The notes below the pieces were generated by a model. It made no database searches, was not told the DNA's origin, and saw only the letters and a list, made by a program, of their open reading frames with translations. Positions 6,996 through 19,016 of a stretch of DNA of 34,730 nt are shown here, piece by piece (positions within the stretch are counted from its first letter, which is position 1; each line of letters opens with the position of its first letter). The position numbers were made by a program, and so were the translations under genes. The stretch lies in NCBI GenBank assembly GCA_017304845.1, contig JAFKLL010000032.1:1-34730 (forward strand), read 5' to 3'. This DNA comes from Solirubrobacterales bacterium. Lineage in GTDB: Bacteria > Actinomycetota > Thermoleophilia > Solirubrobacterales > 70-9.

Positions 6996-7757
6996 GTGGC
7001 GGACCGCGACGAGATCATCTCCTTCTGCGACGAACTGCTCGAGATCGGGAGCTTCCGCGACTACGGCCCCAACGGCCTGCAGGTCCCCGGGGTGACCGAG
7101 GTGAACCGGGTCGCGACCGCCGTCTCCGCCCATCTCGACTCGATCACCGCCGCCGTCGAGACCGGCGCCGAGCTGCTGATCACCCACCACGGACTGTTCT
7201 GGGACTTCCACCCACGGGCCCTGACCGAGCCGATGGCGGCCCGGCTGAAGCTGGCGCTCGGGTCGGGCCTCAACGTCGCCGGCTACCACCTGCCGCTCGA
7301 CGGCCACCCGGAGGTCGGCAACAACGCCCTGCTGGTCCGGCGGCTCGGATTCGAGCCCGTTCCCGGCGAGATCGGCGAGGCCAAGGGCCGGCCGATCGGC
7401 GCGATCGGGCGGCGCGAGACGCCGATCGCCGCCCAGGACCTCTTCGACCTGGTCGCCCGCGAGCTGGACCGCGAGCCGCTGGTCTTCGCCGACGGCCCCG
7501 ACCAGATCCGGACGATCGGCGTGGTGACCGGGTCCGCCGCATCCGACGTCCACCGGGCGATCGAGCTCGGGCTGGACGCCTACCTCACCGGCGAGCCGTC
7601 GGAGCACGTCATGGCCGACGCCCGTGAGGGCCACATCCACTTCCTCGCCGCGGGCCACTACGCGACCGAGACCCTGGGCGTGAGAAGGCTCGGCGATCTG
7701 ATTGCCGAGAGGTTCGGCGTGGCACATGAATTCATCGACGTGCCCAATCCGATCTGA
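6996..7757 (+). CDS. Nif3-like dinuclear metal centre protein (YbgI/DUF34 family)
   Basis: About 253 residues. The family is a hexameric cytoplasmic protein with a dinuclear metal site; some members are linked to GTP cyclohydrolase I type 2 activity, but the true role is debated. Key ligand motifs are visible: LLITHHGLFW (His64-His65), PLDGHPEVGNN after the first domain, and FLAAGHYATETLG near the C-terminus. The length matches the short form without the inserted PII-like domain. The start at GTG 6996 is preferred because GGTGGAG precedes it by a few bases; an in-frame GTG at 6987 lies inside that site. It is transcribed away from the small unknown gene, with the acyl-CoA synthetase gene 61 bases downstream on the same strand. 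Confidence 0.9.
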   Translation: MADRDEIISFCDELLEIGSFRDYGPNGLQVPGVTEVNRVATAVSAHLDSITAAVETGAELLITHHGLFWDFHPRALTEPMAARLKLALGSGLNVAGYHLPLDGHPEVGNNALLVRRLGFEPVPGEIGEAKGRPIGAIGRRETPIAAQDLFDLVARELDREPLVFADGPDQIRTIGVVTGSAASDVHRAIELGLDAYLTGEPSEHVMADAREGHIHFLAAGHYATETLGVRRLGDLIAERFGVAHEFIDVPNPI

Positions 7758-7806
7758 TGTGGCAGGATGCCCCGCACGGATCGCTCCGCGAAGCCGAATA
7801 GACCCG

Positions 7807-7811
7807 AGGAG
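7807..7811 (+). promoter_or_regulatory. Ribosome binding site setting a TTG start
   Basis: AGGAG sits 7 bases before TTG 7819-7821 and fixes the acyl-CoA synthetase start there. An upstream in-frame start at 7702 would overlap the Nif3-like gene and add a tail unlike the family. Confidence 0.75.
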
Positions 7812-7818
7812 AAAAGAC

Positions 7819-9612
7819 TTGTCCGAGACCTTCACGCCGACCAACCGCTCGAAGACCCTCGCCGACATGCTGCCCAATTCCGCGGCGCGTCACGGGTCGA
7901 ATGGCGCGTTCCTCTACAAGAACGACGCGGGCAACTGGGAGGAGTCCAGCTTTGACCAGGTCGCGGCCGACGTCCAGGCTCTGACCCTGGGCCTGATCGC
8001 GCTCGGCGTCAAGCGGGGCGACAAGGTCGCGATCCTCGGCAACACCCGTCCCGAGTGGACCCTCTTCGACTTCGCCGCGATGAGCGCCGGGGCGACCGTG
8101 GTCCCGATCTACCAGACCAACTCGCCGACCGAGTGCCAGTACGTGCTCGAGCATTCCGAGACCCGGGTGGTGGTGGTCGAGGACGAGGCCCAGCTGGCCA
8201 AGATCACGGAGGTCAAGGACTCCCTTCCCGCCCTGGAGCAGATCCTGATCATGGTCGGGGAGGCCGAGGGCACGATCGGCATGGACGAGCTGCGCGGCAT
8301 GGGCAGCGGCTCCGCCGACGAGTACCGCGCGAGCTACGAGGCGGTCCAGCCTGACGACCTCTGCAAGATCGTCTACACCTCCGGCACCACCGGCCCGCCC
8401 AAGGGCTGCATGATCTCCCACGGCAACTACCGCGCCATGCTCGACATGGCCGACGCCGTGAACATCATCCAGGAGGGCGAGACCAGCTACCTGTTCCTGC
8501 CTCTCGCCCACGTCTTCGCCCTGCTCATCCAGTACGGCATGATCGACATCGCCGGCCGCATCGCCTTCTGGGAGCGCGACCAGCTCAAGATCGTCCCCAA
8601 CCTGGCCGAGGTCAAGCCGGAGTCCTTCCCCTCGGTGCCCCGCATCTTCGAGAAGGTCCACGACACCGCGGTCGCGAGCGCGGAGGCCGAGGGCGGCCTC
8701 AAGGCGGCGATCTTCCGCTGGGCCATGCGGGTCGGCAAGCGCTACCGCAAGGCCGAGACGGAGGGCAAGAAGCCGGGCTTCCTGCTGACCAAGCAGTTCA
8801 ACTTCGCCGACAAGGCCGTGTTCTCCAAGATCCGCGCTGTCTTCGGCGGCAACCTGCGGGTCGCGATCAGCGGCGCCGCGCCGATCGACCCGGAGATCCT
8901 GCGCTTCTACGAGGCCGCCGGCGTGCCGGTCTTCGAGGCCTGGGGGATGACCGAGACCTCGACCGGCGGCTCGACCAACATGCCGGGCGCGAACCGGATC
9001 GGCACCGTCGGCCGGGCGGTCCCCGGGATCGACGTGAAGATCGCCGAGGACGGCGAGCTCCTGATCAAGGGCCCGAACGTCTTCAAGGGCTACTACAAGA
9101 ACGAGGAAGCGACCCGCGAGACGATCACTGACGGCTGGCTCCACACCGGCGACGTCGCCTCGGTCGACGATGGCGGCTACATCTCGATCATCGGCCGCAA
9201 GAAGGAGATCATCATCACGGCCGGCGGCAAGAACATCACCCCGGTCAACATCGAGCAGGAGGTCAAGCGGCATCCGCTGGTCTCGCAGTGCGTGGTGATC
9301 GGCGACCGCCGCCCCTACCTGATCGCCCTGATCACCCTCGATCAGGAGGCGCTGACCCGCTTCGCCGCCGAGCAGGGAATGCTCGACGAGCCCGCCGCCA
9401 TGATCAACAGCCCCCTGGTCCGGGAGACCCTCGAGAAGCACATCGAGGAGGTCAACCAGCACTTCGCCCGGGTCGAGCAGATCAAGCGCTTCCACGTGCT
9501 GCCCCACGATCTCAGCCAGGAAGGCGGGGAACTCACCCCGACCCTGAAGATCAAGCGCCCGGTCGTGGCGACCAAGTACGAGAAGGAGATCGAGGAGCTC
9601 TACGGCTCGTAG
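7819..9612 (+). CDS. Long-chain acyl-CoA synthetase (FadD15-like)
   Basis: A 597-residue AMP-forming enzyme that activates fatty acids through an acyl-adenylate and passes the acyl group to CoA. Motifs in order: the ATP-binding loop YTSGTTGPPKG (about 186-196), EAWGMTETS at the adenine/acyl site, GWLHTGDVASVDDGGYISI with the ribose-binding Asp, the hinge GRKKEIIITAGGKNI, and the C-terminal catalytic Lys in TPTLKIKRP. The length and the FFLPLAHVFA-like region (seen as LFLPLAHVFALLIQYG) suit the long-chain group that includes mycobacterial FadD15. There is no TM helix; it is probably a peripheral membrane enzyme. The start is TTG with a good Shine-Dalgarno. The patatin-like phospholipase converges from the right and could supply free fatty acids; that link is inferred. 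Confidence 0.93.
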   Translation: MSETFTPTNRSKTLADMLPNSAARHGSNGAFLYKNDAGNWEESSFDQVAADVQALTLGLIALGVKRGDKVAILGNTRPEWTLFDFAAMSAGATVVPIYQTNSPTECQYVLEHSETRVVVVEDEAQLAKITEVKDSLPALEQILIMVGEAEGTIGMDELRGMGSGSADEYRASYEAVQPDDLCKIVYTSGTTGPPKGCMISHGNYRAMLDMADAVNIIQEGETSYLFLPLAHVFALLIQYGMIDIAGRIAFWERDQLKIVPNLAEVKPESFPSVPRIFEKVHDTAVASAEAEGGLKAAIFRWAMRVGKRYRKAETEGKKPGFLLTKQFNFADKAVFSKIRAVFGGNLRVAISGAAPIDPEILRFYEAAGVPVFEAWGMTETSTGGSTNMPGANRIGTVGRAVPGIDVKIAEDGELLIKGPNVFKGYYKNEEATRETITDGWLHTGDVASVDDGGYISIIGRKKEIIITAGGKNITPVNIEQEVKRHPLVSQCVVIGDRRPYLIALITLDQEALTRFAAEQGMLDEPAAMINSPLVRETLEKHIEEVNQHFARVEQIKRFHVLPHDLSQEGGELTPTLKIKRPVVATKYEKEIEELYGS

Positions 9613-9655
9613 GGTCCACCGACTCGGCGCGCGGGGCCGCTCCGGCCTCAGTTCT

Positions 9656-9691
9656 CGCCAACTTTGCACGAATAGCAACCACAAGTTGGCG
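9656..9691. repeat. 9-bp inverted repeat between converging genes
   Basis: CGCCAACTT (9656-9664) and AAGTTGGCG (9683-9691) are perfect inverted copies around an 18-base AT-richer loop, in the 119-base gap between the fadD-like and patatin-like stops. No T-tract follows on either strand. It could be a factor-independent RNA end structure or a protein site. Two further inverted pairs lie around it (9613-9619 with 9691-9697; 9639-9646 with 9701-9708). Confidence 0.45.
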
Positions 9692-9731
9692 TGGACCGAT
9701 GCCGGAGCCGGTCCCGAAGGACGGCCGACTT

Positions 9732-10988
9732 CTAGTTCGTGCCGGTCTGGCGGAGCAGGGCGCCGGTGGTCTGCTCGAAGATCCGGCGCCAGACCGAGGC
9801 GTCCTCGGTCTCCTGCTCCTTGACCTTGCGGACCACGCGGCGCAGACGGGTGGCGGAGATCTCGATGCCGTGCTTCTCGGTCATCTCCGTGTAGTACGAG
9901 TAATCCTCCGCCAGGCGGGCGGTGACCGTCTCGAAACCGTGGGTGGCGATGTCGAGCCGCCTCGAGTAGTCCATGATCGAGGTGCCGAACATGAGCTCGT
10001 CATCCGGGTCGGGCTCGAAGAGCAGGATGTCGACCCCCGGGTAACGCTCCTTCCAGGACTCGACCGCGATCGCGAGCCGCTGGTGGAGGAGAAGGCGGAA
10101 AGCCTGGTTGGCGACCGCGGGCAGGCCCATGTCGGCGAGTCGGCGGACCTTGTTGCCGGAGACCAGCGGCAGGCCTACGTTGCGATCGTTGAGGTACGGG
10201 ACCAGGGGGTTGATCACGACGATGAACTCGGCCCCGCGCTCGACCGCGACGTCGACGTTGGTGGTCGAGTAGATGCCGCCGTCGACCAGAGTGCGGCCGT
10301 TGACCTCGACCGGCTCGTAGACGAGCGGCAGCGCGGTCGAGCACTCCACCGCCTTCGAGACCGGGACCCCGGACCAGTCGCCGTCCTCGTCGCCGAAGAC
10401 GACGCGTTCGCCGGAATCGAGGTCGGTCCCGGTCAGGTACAGCTCTCGCTTCAGGGCGTCGAACGAATCGACGATGCCCTTGGTCGCGAGGGCCTCCCGG
10501 ACGTAGGCGCCGATGCCGGCGTTCGAGTACATGCCGGAGGGCAGGTGCTCGGCCAGGCCGTAGGCGATGTCGATCACGGAGAGGTCCTTGAGGCGCGGGA
10601 CCATGCTCTTGACCATGCCCGCGACGTGGAGGGGCAGGGTGGCGATCCGGCTGGCGTACTCGCCGAAGTTGGGGCGCAGCACCGTGTCCTGGCTGATCCG
10701 CTTGATCGGCGAGCCTTCCTCGTCGGTCAGCACCCGCATCATCTCTTCCGGGGTGATCCCGGCGGCGAGCATGCTGCCGATGAAGGAGCCGGCGCTGGTG
10801 CCGACGTACATGTCGAAATCGTTGACCGTCGAGTTCACGGCCAACAGGTCGAGCGCCCGCAGCGTGCCGATCTCGTAGACGCCGCCGGTGAATCCGCCGC
10901 CGCCCAGGACCAGAGCCGAACGCGAGCGCTTTACGCCTTTCGCGTCCCTCCGCTTTTGGGATTCCTCGATGTTTACGACTTTCCCCAT
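9732..10988 (-). CDS. Patatin-like phospholipase
   Basis: A 418-residue serine hydrolase of the patatin family, likely cleaving acyl chains from phospholipids or lipid esters. The oxyanion loop is GGGGFTGGVYE (29-39), the nucleophile elbow GTSAGS gives Ser65, and the dyad Asp is Asp236 in LVDGGIYSTTNVD. The core domain covers about residues 24-250. The C-terminal 150 residues continue with a Rossmann-like end and a helical, charged tail. There is no signal peptide; the first 22 residues are polar and basic, so it is cytoplasmic or membrane-associated. It stands alone on the minus strand, divergent from dacB. The substrate is not known. Confidence 0.9.
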   Translation of the reverse strand: MGKVVNIEESQKRRDAKGVKRSRSALVLGGGGFTGGVYEIGTLRALDLLAVNSTVNDFDMYVGTSAGSFIGSMLAAGITPEEMMRVLTDEEGSPIKRISQDTVLRPNFGEYASRIATLPLHVAGMVKSMVPRLKDLSVIDIAYGLAEHLPSGMYSNAGIGAYVREALATKGIVDSFDALKRELYLTGTDLDSGERVVFGDEDGDWSGVPVSKAVECSTALPLVYEPVEVNGRTLVDGGIYSTTNVDVAVERGAEFIVVINPLVPYLNDRNVGLPLVSGNKVRRLADMGLPAVANQAFRLLLHQRLAIAVESWKERYPGVDILLFEPDPDDELMFGTSIMDYSRRLDIATHGFETVTARLAEDYSYYTEMTEKHGIEISATRLRRVVRKVKEQETEDASVWRRIFEQTTGALLRQTGTN

Positions 10989-11059
10989 CAGGGTCCGATT
11001 ATGTCAGCAAGACGTGTCGAGGTCCGCTACCTTCGGGCTGGAGCTTGTTGCATATATCG

Positions 11060-12376
11060 ATGAAACACGCCTTCCTAGCCTTGGCTGCTGTCCTGCTTCT
11101 GAGCGGGGTCGCTACCGCCCAGGCATCCCCCCCGAAACCGCTTCCCAACCCGGATCGGCCGGCTCGCACGCCCATCTTCCACTCGACCGGCGGCGCTTCG
11201 ATCAGCGCCAACCGGGTCTGCCCCACCCTGCGCGCCGTCGCCCACCGGGGCAACCGTTCGGTCGGCCTCCGAGTCGCGAACCTGAGGACCGGGAAGACGG
11301 TCTGCGGCCTCAACACCCACGCCCGCCGGTCGCTCGCCTCCAACAACAAGCTGTTCACCGTCGCCACCGCCCTCGACCGGCTCGGCACCGACCACAAGTT
11401 CCGCACCAGGGTCTTCGCCGACGGGAAGGTCAGGAACGGCACGCTGACCGGCAGCCTCTACCTCAAGGGCGGGGGCGATCCCAGCTTCGGGACGGGCGAC
11501 TTCGTCGACGCCTACCTGGCCGGGGTGGGCTCCGAGGTCGAGAAGCTCGCGGCTCAGGTCAAGCGGGCCGGGATCCGGCGGGTCACCGGCCGGGTCTACG
11601 CGGACGACACCGTCTTCGACCAGCTCCGGGGCGTGGCCGACTCCGGCTACGCGACCAGCCCCTGGATCGGCCCCCTGTCGGGACTGTCCTTCAACGCCGG
11701 GTACACCTCCGCCAGCCTGAGCAGCTTCAGCTCGGACCCGGCCAAGCTCGCCGCCCGCACCCTGGTTCGCGAGCTGCGATCCCGGGGCGTCAAGGTCCAG
11801 ACCCGGATTGCCAAGCGCCAGACCCCACGGGCGGCGATGAAGAGCCTCGTGGCCAGGCAGATCTCCCCGGATATGACCTGGATGGCCCGGATCACGAACC
11901 TCAAGTCGGTCAACTTCTGGGCGGAGACCCTGCTCAAGGATCTCGGCGCCCAGGTCCGGAGCGCCGGCACGACGACCGAGGGCGTCAAGGTCGTGCGCCG
12001 CACGATGGCCCGGTACGGGGTCGAGGTCTGGCCGATCGACGGCTCGGGACTCACCTACGGCAACCGCTCGACCGCAGGGGACGTGGTCAAGCTCCTGATC
12101 AAGGCCCGCCGACAGCCCTGGGGAGACGCGCTGCTCGCCTCGCTGCCCACCGCCGGGGTGGACGGCACCCTGGACAACCGGATGCGCGGCTCGGCCGCCC
12201 AGCGACGCTGCCACGCCAAGACCGGCACCCTGACCGGGGTCAGCGCCCTCTCCGGCTACTGCTTCAACAAGTCGGGTCGCCGGTACGCGTTCTCGATCCT
12301 GATGAACGACGTGACCAACCTGGACGCCGCCCACCGGGCCCAGGACCGCATCGCCGCGATCATCGCCAGGCTGTAG
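11060..12376 (+). CDS. dacB: D-alanyl-D-alanine carboxypeptidase/endopeptidase (PBP4 family)
   Basis: A 438-residue class C penicillin-binding protein (peptidase family S13) that trims or cuts peptidoglycan cross-links outside the membrane. A signal peptide is clear (MKHAFLALAAVLLLSGVATAQA). The three penicillin-binding motifs are present in order: SNNK (Ser94-Lys97), SVN (Ser283-Asn285) and KTG (Lys387-Gly389). Between the first two lies the large inserted domain typical of PBP4 enzymes, with LYLKGGGDPSF as its hallmark. The ATG at 11060 gives the best signal peptide; upstream TTG codons (11045, 11048) are nearer a GGAG and cannot be excluded. It diverges from the patatin-like gene across about 70 bases. 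Confidence 0.93.
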   Translation: MKHAFLALAAVLLLSGVATAQASPPKPLPNPDRPARTPIFHSTGGASISANRVCPTLRAVAHRGNRSVGLRVANLRTGKTVCGLNTHARRSLASNNKLFTVATALDRLGTDHKFRTRVFADGKVRNGTLTGSLYLKGGGDPSFGTGDFVDAYLAGVGSEVEKLAAQVKRAGIRRVTGRVYADDTVFDQLRGVADSGYATSPWIGPLSGLSFNAGYTSASLSSFSSDPAKLAARTLVRELRSRGVKVQTRIAKRQTPRAAMKSLVARQISPDMTWMARITNLKSVNFWAETLLKDLGAQVRSAGTTTEGVKVVRRTMARYGVEVWPIDGSGLTYGNRSTAGDVVKLLIKARRQPWGDALLASLPTAGVDGTLDNRMRGSAAQRRCHAKTGTLTGVSALSGYCFNKSGRRYAFSILMNDVTNLDAAHRAQDRIAAIIARL

Positions 12377-12388
12377 CGGCGGACAGGC

Positions 12389-13315
12389 TCACCGGCGGAG
12401 CCACTGGTCCACCTTGGTGTAGTCGCCCGGAGCCTTGACGTACTTGACCTTGCCGGTCTTCAGGGTGACGATGCCGATCCGCTTGTACGCGTCCGTGCCC
12501 TGCGTGAAGGCGACCTGACGGCCGTCCGGAGAGAAGACCGGCGAGAGGTTGACCTTCAGGCCGCGGGTCAGGCGCCTGACCCCCTTGCCGTCGAGCCGGG
12601 CCACGTACACCTCCCAGGCGTCCTTGACCGGGGAGGTGAAGGCGATCGACCTACCGTCCGGGGAGAAGCTGCCACCGAGAGTCGGCGACTTGAACTTGAA
12701 AGCCCGGCTCTTGCCGGTCCTGGTGTCCAGGAACCGGATCGCCGACTCGTCCTCGTCGCTGCCGTGGCCATAGGTGAGGAGGCGACCGTTCGGCGAGACG
12801 TCGGCCGGCCCCAAGTTCGTCTGCGGGTCCAGCTCGTATGACCTCGTCTTTCCGGTCTCGAGCGAGTAACGCCGCAGGTGCCAGCCGACTCCCGCCCCCG
12901 TGTAATAGGTCGCCGAGTAGTAGATCGACTTGCCGTCCGGCGCGAAGACCGAATCGCCGTTGTTGAGCTCGGGATCCAGTTCGGTGATCGCCTTCGCCTT
13001 GCCGGGATTGGCGAACGGGCCCAGCCAGAGCTGGTAGCCGGGATAGCGCGAGTAGACGATCCGGCGGCCGTTCGGCGAGACGGCACCGTCGTAGAAGGAG
13101 GTCTCGACGCTGCCCAGCAGCTTCTTCGCCTTGCCGGCAAGGGTCTCCTTGTACAGGTAGGTCGAGTAGTTGGGCGACCCCTTCTTGATGAAGGTGGAGA
13201 TGAGCAGCGGGCCGTTCTTGCCCGGAAGCGTCGCCGAGGCGTTGCCACCCACCAAGGTCAAAGCCAGGACTGCGGCCAGTGCCAGGACCCTCGTTGCTCC
13301 TCCCAAAGCGCTCAT
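12389..13315 (-). CDS. Exported PD40/TolB-like beta-propeller protein
   Basis: A 308-residue exported propeller. From ATG 13315 it begins MSALGGATRVLALAAVLAL, a good signal peptide ending near GGNASA. Blade motifs of the PD40 type recur: DGAVSPNGRRIVYSRY, DSVFAPDGKSIYYSATY, PADVSPNGRLLTYGHG, GGSFSPDGRSIAFTS and SPVFSPDGRQVAFTQG, making about six blades, so the protein is little more than the propeller. A TTG at 13351 could extend the frame by 12 residues into ligA, but gives a worse signal peptide. It follows ligA by 10 bases on the same strand and may be expressed with it. It converges on dacB with only 12 bases between stops. Ligand unknown. Confidence 0.85.
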   Translation of the reverse strand: MSALGGATRVLALAAVLALTLVGGNASATLPGKNGPLLISTFIKKGSPNYSTYLYKETLAGKAKKLLGSVETSFYDGAVSPNGRRIVYSRYPGYQLWLGPFANPGKAKAITELDPELNNGDSVFAPDGKSIYYSATYYTGAGVGWHLRRYSLETGKTRSYELDPQTNLGPADVSPNGRLLTYGHGSDEDESAIRFLDTRTGKSRAFKFKSPTLGGSFSPDGRSIAFTSPVKDAWEVYVARLDGKGVRRLTRGLKVNLSPVFSPDGRQVAFTQGTDAYKRIGIVTLKTGKVKYVKAPGDYTKVDQWLRR

Positions 13316-13325
13316 GCGAGCCAGC

Positions 13326-16180
<2,855 letters not shown>

Positions 16181-16210
16181 TGGACCAAGGATATGAAACG
16201 GCGGGTCCGT

Positions 16211-16987
16211 TCAGCCGGCGACCGGCCGAGGCGGCGGGTCCGGGTAGTCGACCCGGACGAAGTAGAGCCCCTGGGGCGGCGCGGTCACCCCGGCCTCGGG
16301 CCGCTCGGCACCCTGGAGAAGCGCGCGGAAGTCATCGAGGCCGCGGCTGCCGTCACCCACCTCGAGCATCGTGCCGACCAGGATCCGGACCATGTTGCGC
16401 ATGAACGAGTCCCCGGTCACCCAGAACTGGAGCGTGTCGCCGCCGAGGATGGATTCCTCCTCGGTCCATCGGGCCGAGTGGATCACCCGGTCGAATCGCT
16501 TGTGGTAGGTCTCGGTCGGGGTGAAGGCGGTGAAGTCGTGCCGGCCCTGGACGGCCTCGGCGCAGGCGTCGAGCAGGCCCCGGTCGATCGGCCGCGAGAC
16601 CCACCAGGCCCGGTCGACCGCGAAGGGGCTGTCGGGCCGGCGGGTCAGCACCCGGTAGCAGTAGGTCCGCGAGATCGCGTCACGGCGGGCGTCGAAGCCG
16701 ACCACCGGAGTGACCGCCCGGACCGCGATCCCCCTCGGGGTGAGGCCGTTGAGGTTGCGGACGATCACCTCCGGCATCTCGCCGTCGAACTCGAAGCTGG
16801 CGACCTGACCGAGCGCGTGCACGCCGGCGTCGGTGCGCCCGGCCACGGTCAGCTCGACGCGATCGGTCCGGAGCGCGATCTCGAGCGCCCGTTCGAGCCG
16901 GGCCTGCACGGTGTCGACCCCGCCGTCCTGCTTGGCCCAGCCGCGGAAGGCGCTGCCGTCGTACTCGATGTCGAGGCGCCAGTTCAC
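16211..16987 (-). CDS. truA: tRNA pseudouridine synthase A
   Basis: A 258-residue enzyme that makes pseudouridine at positions 38-40 of the tRNA anticodon arm. The catalytic Asp53 lies in the invariant AGRTDAGVHALGQ. Other TruA signatures are the N-terminal IEYDGSAFRGWAKQ and SFMRNMVRILVGTMLEVG near the C-terminus. The start is GTG. truA commonly follows rplQ directly; here the NHL-propeller gene lies between them. Confidence 0.96.
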   Translation of the reverse strand: MNWRLDIEYDGSAFRGWAKQDGGVDTVQARLERALEIALRTDRVELTVAGRTDAGVHALGQVASFEFDGEMPEVIVRNLNGLTPRGIAVRAVTPVVGFDARRDAISRTYCYRVLTRRPDSPFAVDRAWWVSRPIDRGLLDACAEAVQGRHDFTAFTPTETYHKRFDRVIHSARWTEEESILGGDTLQFWVTGDSFMRNMVRILVGTMLEVGDGSRGLDDFRALLQGAERPEAGVTAPPQGLYFVRVDYPDPPPRPVAG

Positions 16988-17020
16988 GCGCCGAGCATCA
17001 CAGAAACCCGAGCCGCCGGC

Positions 17021-18508
17021 TCAGTGGCGACTGATCTTCAGGACCTTCTTGCCGACCGTGCCCCAGGCCTGGGCAGTGATCGCGACCTTGCCGCGTGCCT
17101 TCTTGCCGAGCTTGATCGTGACCGTGCCGGTGACGACCCAGCCGGGAGTGATCCGGCCGATGTTGAAACCGCGCTTGATGTCGACGCTGGGGCGCGAGCG
17201 CGGGCCGATCGGCGTCTTGCCCATGTAGACGTAGACGTTGCGGCCGTCGCGATCGCCTCGGTTCTTGACCGAGACCTTGATGTTGGCGGTGCCGCCGGCG
17301 TGGATCACGTCCCCACCGCCCTCGAGCCAGACCTTGACCGGCTTGATGATCGCCCGATGCTTCTTGCCCTGGCCCTTCTTGCCGCCCTTTCCGCCCTTTC
17401 CGCCCTTGTTGTTGTTCTTGTCGGGCGGGTTGATGACGGGGCCGCCGGTCGTGCCGGTGGGGCCCGTGGGGGTGGTGGTGCCGGTGGGCCCGGTCGGGGT
17501 GGTCGGTCCCGTCGGGGTGGTCGGCCCTGTGGGCCCGGTCGGGGCGGTCGGTCCCGTCGGCCCGGTCGGCCCCGTGGGCCCGGTCGGTCCGGTCGGCGGG
17601 TCCCAGCGCTCGACCCGGTTGTTCATCGGGTTGGCGACGTTGATCGTCGCGCCGGGCCCGACGGCCACCGAGGTGGGCTGTGCGGCCTGGTAGGGCGCGG
17701 GCACGGTCCAGGCGTTGAGGAAGGCGCCCGCCGTCGAGAGGCGCTGGACGCGAGCGTTGCCCTTGTCGGCGATGTAGAGCGTGTTCCCCGAACCGATCGA
17801 GAGACCGGCCGGAGTGTCGACCTGGCCCTGGGCCGAACCGAAGGTGCTCCACACGGCGAGGACGTTGCCGTCGGCGTCTGACTTGACGATCCGGCCGTTG
17901 CCCGAGTCGGAGACGTAGACGTTGCCGGCGGAATCGGTCGCCACGCCGAGCGGGCCGGAGATGCCGCCGACGCTGGCGTAGTCGAACACCGCGCCGCACC
18001 AGCCCCAGGCGTTGCACTTCACGACCCGGTCGTTGTCCGTGTCGGCGACGTAGACGTTGCCGATCGCGTCGACCGCCACGGCGGACGGCTGCTTGAACTG
18101 GCCCAGACCCGATCCGAAGTTGCCCCACTCGGTCTGGTAGCTGCCGTTGGGGTAGAAGCGCTGGATCCGGTTGTTGCCGGTGTCGGCGACGAAGATCGCC
18201 CCGCCCGGCTCGACCGTGATGCCGTTCGGCGAGTTGAACTGGGCCTGGCCGTTGCCGGGGGAGCCGACCGCCATGAGCTGGGTGCCGGTCGGGCCGTACT
18301 TGACGAAGCGGTTGCCGTAGCTCTCGGCGACGTAGAGGTTGCCGGAGCTGTCGGTGGCGACGCCGGTCGGGGCGTTGCCGAGCACCGGGGTGCCCCAGGC
18401 GGCCTTGGCGACCGAGACCGTGCCCGCGAGGAAAATGCAAAGCGAAGCCACGACAGCGACGCCGAACGCTTTCAAAGCCAGAGGTTTGGTTCCGAAAGCC
18501 AAGATCAT
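17021..18508 (-). CDS. Secreted NHL-repeat propeller with PTG linker and CARDB-like domain
   Basis: 495 residues in four parts. A long signal peptide or N-terminal anchor (about 8-36, ending SVAKA) is followed by about six NHL repeats (46-300) such as [23 protein letters not shown] and [23 protein letters not shown] collagen-like stretch of Pro-Thr-Gly triplets (305-355) leads to a Lys/Gly/Asn-rich segment (364-384). The C-terminus (about 385-495) is a beta-sandwich resembling CARDB ([18 protein letters not shown]). NHL propellers bind proteins, RNA or sugars; outside the cell this one probably binds an envelope partner, with the PTG part as a stiff spacer. It sits between rplQ and truA, with its own upstream gap of about 125 bases. 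Function not known. Confidence 0.82.
   Translation of the reverse strand: MILAFGTKPLALKAFGVAVVASLCIFLAGTVSVAKAAWGTPVLGNAPTGVATDSSGNLYVAESYGNRFVKYGPTGTQLMAVGSPGNGQAQFNSPNGITVEPGGAIFVADTGNNRIQRFYPNGSYQTEWGNFGSGLGQFKQPSAVAVDAIGNVYVADTDNDRVVKCNAWGWCGAVFDYASVGGISGPLGVATDSAGNVYVSDSGNGRIVKSDADGNVLAVWSTFGSAQGQVDTPAGLSIGSGNTLYIADKGNARVQRLSTAGAFLNAWTVPAPYQAAQPTSVAVGPGATINVANPMNNRVERWDPPTGPTGPTGPTGPTGPTAPTGPTGPTTPTGPTTPTGPTGTTTPTGPTGTTGGPVINPPDKNNNKGGKGGKGGKKGQGKKHRAIIKPVKVWLEGGGDVIHAGGTANIKVSVKNRGDRDGRNVYVYMGKTPIGPRSRPSVDIKRGFNIGRITPGWVVTGTVTIKLGKKARGKVAITAQAWGTVGKKVLKISRH
17444..17596 (-). repeat. Pro-Thr-Gly coding triplet repeats
   Basis: About 150 bases of imperfect 9-base units, each coding Pro-Thr-Gly (GGPCCSGTC-like on the plus strand), with occasional Ala or Thr interruptions. 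The units are nearly identical at the DNA level, so copy number may change by slippage. Confidence 0.85.
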
Positions 18509-18585
18509 GTACTCCCTGCAAGCCAGTTATGTGGACGGTCACGGTAGCAAACCGCCCTGCGCAAGCCAAGTTGCGGGTTAACGCG

Positions 18586-18607
18586 AAAGGGCGCCCGGAG
18601 GCGCCCT
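18586..18607 (-). terminator. Probable terminator after rplQ
   Basis: AGGGCGCC (18588-18595) pairs with GGCGCCCT (18600-18607) around a 4-base loop, 28 bases past the rplQ stop. The minus-strand tail is only TTT, so it is a weaker intrinsic terminator than the others here. Confidence 0.55.
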
Positions 18608-18634
18608 CTCAAAACCGTTTCGGGTCCCGAGTGG

Positions 18635-18988
18635 CTAGACCAGCTCGAGGAAGACCATCTCGGTCGAGTCCGACTTGCGAGGACCGATCTTGACGATCCG
18701 GGTGTAGCCACCCTCGCGCTCGGCGTAGCGAGGAGCGATCTCCTCGAACAGCTTGTGGACGGCGAACTTGTCCTGACGCAGGACCGAAAGGGCCTGACGC
18801 CGGGCGTGAAGGTCACCGCGCTTGCCGAGGGTGATCAGCTTCTCGATCTCCGGCTTGGCGGCCTTGGCCTTCGCCTGGCTGGTCTTGATCCGCTCGTGCT
18901 CGATCACCTCTTTGGAGAGGTTGCTCAGCAGCGCCTTCCGGTGAGCCGAGTCCCGGCCCAGCTTGTTTCTCTTCTTTGCGTGGCGCAT
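18635..18988 (-). CDS. rplQ: 50S ribosomal protein L17
   Basis: 117 residues with the L17 opening [20 protein letters not shown] and the end [20 protein letters not shown]17 binds 23S rRNA near the peptide exit side of the 50S subunit. AGGAG precedes the ATG by 7 bases. It is the last gene of the alpha block, 28 bases after rpoA, and is followed by a hairpin. Confidence 0.97.
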   Translation of the reverse strand: MRHAKKRNKLGRDSAHRKALLSNLSKEVIEHERIKTSQAKAKAAKPEIEKLITLGKRGDLHARRQALSVLRQDKFAVHKLFEEIAPRYAEREGGYTRIVKIGPRKSDSTEMVFLELV

Positions 18989-19016
18989 CGTTTCTCCTCT
19001 GGGTTACTCGGTGCGA

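Noticed and set aside
7702..7818. N-terminal extension of the acyl-CoA synthetase
   Set aside because: It overlaps the end of the Nif3-like gene and lacks family similarity, while a TTG with a good Shine-Dalgarno lies at 7819.
17010..17022. GAGCC-GCC-GGCTC hairpin as a terminator of the NHL gene
   Set aside because: The stem is only 5 bp, overlaps the stop codon, and is followed by a weak TTTCTG tail.
17444..17596. Short regular repeats resembling a CRISPR array
   Set aside because: The units are 9 bases, have no spacers, and encode Pro-Thr-Gly in frame inside a secreted protein.
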